Of a stretch of 64,000 nucleotides of DNA, positions 61,988 to 64,000 are shown in pieces. A program made the position numbers and the translations under genes. The stretch is taken from assembly GCF_042139015.1 (NCBI RefSeq), contig NZ_JBHIKY010000004.1, forward strand, positions 1-64,000, in the 5' to 3' direction. Every line of letters starts with the position of its first letter. The first letter of the stretch is position 1. The notes below the pieces were generated by a model that was not told where the DNA came from, made no database searches, and worked only from the letters and a program-made list of their open reading frames with translations. The DNA comes from JBHIKY01 sp042139015. Lineage in GTDB: Bacteria; Bacillota; Bacilli; Bacillales; Marinococcaceae.

Positions 61988-62440
61988 TTATGTTGAGAGC
62001 TGCGATGCAAAGGCTACTGCAAACTCCCGGCACCGTTTCACGTCCTGCTCTTCAGGAGTCAGCTCCACCTTTAAATTCTCTAAAACAAGTCTTGCTCCGC
62101 ATGATTGAAAACGCTCTCCGAAGGTGTCAATTGCTCCTCCATATATCGGGTACATCGAATCGCAGGAACCAAATACTCCTGCTGTTTTCCCCGTTAAATC
62201 AATCTCCTCCAGATCATCATAAAATTCTTCAAATTCATACGGTATGTCTCCGTCTCCCCATGTGTAAGTTCCAAGCAGAATCCCATCATATGAAAGAAGC
62301 TCTTTGGGCTGAACCTCATCCATATCTATGTGATATTTCGTAACCGAATGACCGCAGGAGGTTACGTTCTCCTCGATAATTTCAGCCATTTCCTCCGTAT
62401 TTCCGGACATGCTTGCAAACAAAATAATAATCTTAGCCAC
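61988..62440 (-). CDS. Short-chain flavodoxin (YkuN-like)
   Basis: 150 residues from a GTG at 62440 with GGGGGAGG upstream. FMN phosphate loop SMSGNTEEMA (10-19), first isoalloxazine loop GTYTWGDGDIPYEFEEFYDDL (57-77), second loop SCDSMYPIYGGAID. It is close to B. subtilis YkuN and YkuP, which replace ferredoxin when iron is scarce and donate electrons to P450 BioI and others. A perfect Fur box lies upstream, consistent with iron-starvation induction. Single gene; the ykuO partner is absent. Confidence 0.9.
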   Translation of the reverse strand: MAKIIILFASMSGNTEEMAEIIEENVTSCGHSVTKYHIDMDEVQPKELLSYDGILLGTYTWGDGDIPYEFEEFYDDLEEIDLTGKTAGVFGSCDSMYPIYGGAIDTFGERFQSCGARLVLENLKVELTPEEQDVKRCREFAVAFASQLST

Positions 62441-62480
62441 CGTTTTCCTCCCCCTTCTTCCATTACATTGTCAATGTTAA

Positions 62481-62497
62481 ATGATAATGATTATCAT
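62481..62497. promoter_or_regulatory. Fur box upstream of the flavodoxin gene
   Basis: ATGATAATGATTATCAT, a perfect 17-bp palindrome containing the B. subtilis Fur consensus TGATAATNATTATCA, 41 bp before the flavodoxin start codon. Confidence 0.95.
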
Positions 62498-62520
62498 TGT
62501 CAAATAAAATTCGGCAGACT

Positions 62521-62556
62521 AAAGCCCTGAAGTGTTTTTGCTTTCTTCAGGGCTTT
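62521..62556 (-). terminator. Terminator of the helical-repeat protein gene
   Basis: A perfect 12-bp stem (62521-62532 with 62545-62556), just after the minus-strand gene and before the Fur box. Confidence 0.75.
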
Positions 62557-62568
62557 GTAATAGTTTTA

Positions 62569-63123
62569 CTATTGTTTTGCCTTCCAGACGCTTGCGTATT
62601 TCTTCCGGTATTTTGGATCTTCTTCTTTCTCTATCAGCGTCTCTGCTTTTTCTTTAATGCTTTCATCATTCGTGGCCCGGTAAAGGTTGCGAAGGTCTTT
62701 AATAATGTCATAACGAATTAAAGTATAATTTGCTTCCTCTCCGCTTTGTAAGTAACGGTTCTCAAGGCTGTCCACCACCATCTGCTTCTGTTCGTCTCCC
62801 GCCAGGCCGATTCTCCAGATTGCCTGCAGGCTGTGGCGCGCCGTAACAAATTTATCGTCTCTCGTAACTGCCTCGATGGCAGGGAAATCCTCCATGATCC
62901 GATTTTCCGGATCACTGAGAGCGAGGTTACTTAAAAACTGAGCCGCTCTCGCACGGCGGTGCTGGTCCTTGTGGGTGAGGTCTTCTTTAAGCTCGTCCCA
63001 TACTTCATAGGCCCAGTCCACTTTATTTTCTGTAGCCGTCATAATGGCCTGGAATGCTTCATATTGTTCATTTCGATTCTTCGATTGTAGATTACCGAAA
63101 TGATATTCGAGAATCGTGTCCAT
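62569..63123 (-). CDS. HEAT-like helical-repeat protein
   Basis: 184 residues from the ATG at 63123, with AAGGAGAG just upstream; the frame to 63198 lies before that site. The protein is all-helical with repeat-like units (NEQYEAFQAIMTATENKVD, RRARAAQFLSNLALSD, TARHSLQAIWRIGLAG), similar to HEAT/armadillo repeat proteins of unknown role. No signal or membrane segment. The charged C-terminus ends KKYASVWKAKQ. It may act as a binding platform. Upstream is the broken murJ-like gene, same strand. Confidence 0.65.
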   Translation of the reverse strand: MDTILEYHFGNLQSKNRNEQYEAFQAIMTATENKVDWAYEVWDELKEDLTHKDQHRRARAAQFLSNLALSDPENRIMEDFPAIEAVTRDDKFVTARHSLQAIWRIGLAGDEQKQMVVDSLENRYLQSGEEANYTLIRYDIIKDLRNLYRATNDESIKEKAETLIEKEEDPKYRKKYASVWKAKQ

Positions 63124-63237
63124 GTTCTCTCTCCTTCTCAGCTGCCTTGTTCTCCCTCTATTGTAACAGCCGTTTCCGCTGTAGGCATCCTCCTCCACCT
63201 TTAAGTAATCAGATTGAAATATAAGAGGGAGGATTAT

Positions 63238-64000
63238 TTAACTGGAAAATTTACTTCTAATCTCTTCGATCATGCTGTTTACTCCTTCAATTTTCATAAG
63301 GTAAACGAGAATGAAATATACTGCTCCGGCAATCGTGATGGCTGTCAGAAGGGCGGGCTGAAAGCCGGTAATCGAAGACAAATAATCATAAACGAATTTC
63401 GCAGCAATGCCCATTAAGACAGAGGCGGCGCCAATTTTCATAAAGGAAACAGCCATTCGTTTATACTGCATCACGCCAATTTTTTTTCGTAAATCATAGA
63501 AAAGAAGCAGCGTGCAGAATATACCGAATACTCGTGGCAAGCGCAAGCCCTCCAATACCTAAATACCTCGAGAGGATAAAATTCAGCACGATATTGAGAG
63601 CCATCGCAATCGCAGCGTTGATCATGGGTGTTTTTGTATCCTGAAGGGAATAAAATGCCCGCGACAAAATCACCCGCAGCCCCATCCCAATCATGCCGAT
63701 AGAATAATAGAAAAAGGCCTGGAATTCCAAGGAGATTCGGTACAGCAAAATATCTTTTATAATTTAAATAGCTGCTTAATATACGGATAAGTACGGTAAA
63801 ATAAATACCGACGAGACTGATTCTCGTAAATAGTACTGCCGTCGCAAGCGTTTCTCCTTCGAACCCACCCGCAAATATTTTTACGAGCTGTTCTGTAAAC
63901 AGCAGACCTGTCAGCACAATCAGCGTACTAAAAACAATAAGAGTATTTATTAGATTGTTCGTAAACCGCACCGCGTCGCGGTGGCCATTTTTCTCTGCAA
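63238..64000 (-). pseudogene. murJ/mviN-like lipid II flippase gene, broken and running off the window
   Basis: Three frames in succession encode MurJ-like segments. 64000-63730 gives RFTNNLINTLIVFSTLIVL, IRILSSYLNYKRYFAVPNLLG. The next frame jumps to FFYYSIGMIGMGLRVILSRA, LQDTKTPMINAAIAMALNI (63748-63494), a part that normally lies about 190 residues later. A further shift near 63523-63530 leads to TLLLFYDLRKKIGVMQYK and the C-terminus at 63238. So an internal deletion joins 'FAVPNLLGIP' to 'FYYSIGMIG', plus a second frameshift in the LATSI region. The 5' end is outside the window. An intact copy must exist elsewhere if this was the only flippase. Confidence 0.8.

Noticed and set aside
61939..62343. 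134-residue frame opposite the flavodoxin
   Set aside because: Antisense shadow, and it starts in repeat B.
1..64000. CRISPR arrays, tRNA or rRNA genes, phage genes
   Set aside because: No regularly spaced direct repeats, cloverleaf sequences, rRNA blocks or phage structural genes were seen.

Overview
The window looks like chromosome from a low-to-mid GC, endospore-former-type Bacillaceae, probably an aquatic halotolerant or alkaliphilic one. The organism call is inference. It rests on Bacillus-type orthologues (DesK/DesR/Des, a 164-residue YkuD, a YkuN-like short flavodoxin, CYP152 P450, YolD-like, caa3-type CtaG, a GvpU-like protein), strong AGGAGG ribosome sites, many TTG/GTG starts, CIRCE and Fur boxes of Bacillus type, and acidic proteins. 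I see no rRNA, tRNA, CRISPR array, phage or intact transposase.

Layout. 1-8940, mostly minus strand: a CAP-domain lipoprotein, a TPR protein, and a LacI-controlled cluster (LacI, TRAP transporter DctP-DctQ-DctM, ThuA-like protein) with a perfect 18-bp operator palindrome, then an aldo/keto reductase. 9143-23000: DEDDh exonuclease, aminotransferase, YfcE-like phosphodiesterase, a decayed flavodoxin-family gene, DJ-1 protein, MetE-C/YxjG-like methyltransferase, AAA ATPase, SwrC-like RND exporter, GvpU-like protein, M20 amidohydrolase, DoxX, UbiA-like and HAD proteins. 23146-30763: an FAD amine oxidase, then an alcohol-metabolism module in which a Zn-alcohol dehydrogenase carries a textbook sigma-54 promoter, facing an Fe-alcohol dehydrogenase operon that encodes a soluble GAF-PAS kinase and an NtrC-type sigma-54 activator.

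31128-36889: a small hydrophilic protein, an ABC exporter with a TetR regulator that seems to start at ATT, and htpG under a perfect CIRCE element. 37224-42323: a KdgT permease, four-carbon acid-sugar kinase, PdxA2 and PrpR-like regulator operon, probably for threonate/erythronate-type acids. 42339-45740: DesR, DesK and Des, the membrane-fluidity thermosensor regulon. 45943-54563: HAD phosphatase, YkuD, small proteins, a frameshifted CYP152 P450, AraC/GyrI regulator, FAD oxidoreductase and an orphan PAS kinase. 54697-64000: class-D-like beta-lactamase-fold protein, two DUF2294 paralogues (one frameshifted), CtaG/DUF2243, YolD-like, SDR, Fur-box flavodoxin, a helical-repeat protein and a degraded murJ-like gene running off the edge.

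The window is notable for broken genes (flavodoxin family, CYP152, DUF2294, murJ-like), two reading frames whose only well-placed start is ATT, and at least two dispersed repeat families, one with MITE-like inverted ends. I did not find a clear new defence or biosynthetic system. The most informative pieces are the sigma-54 alcohol module, the ThuA/TRAP/LacI cluster and the ATT-start genes.
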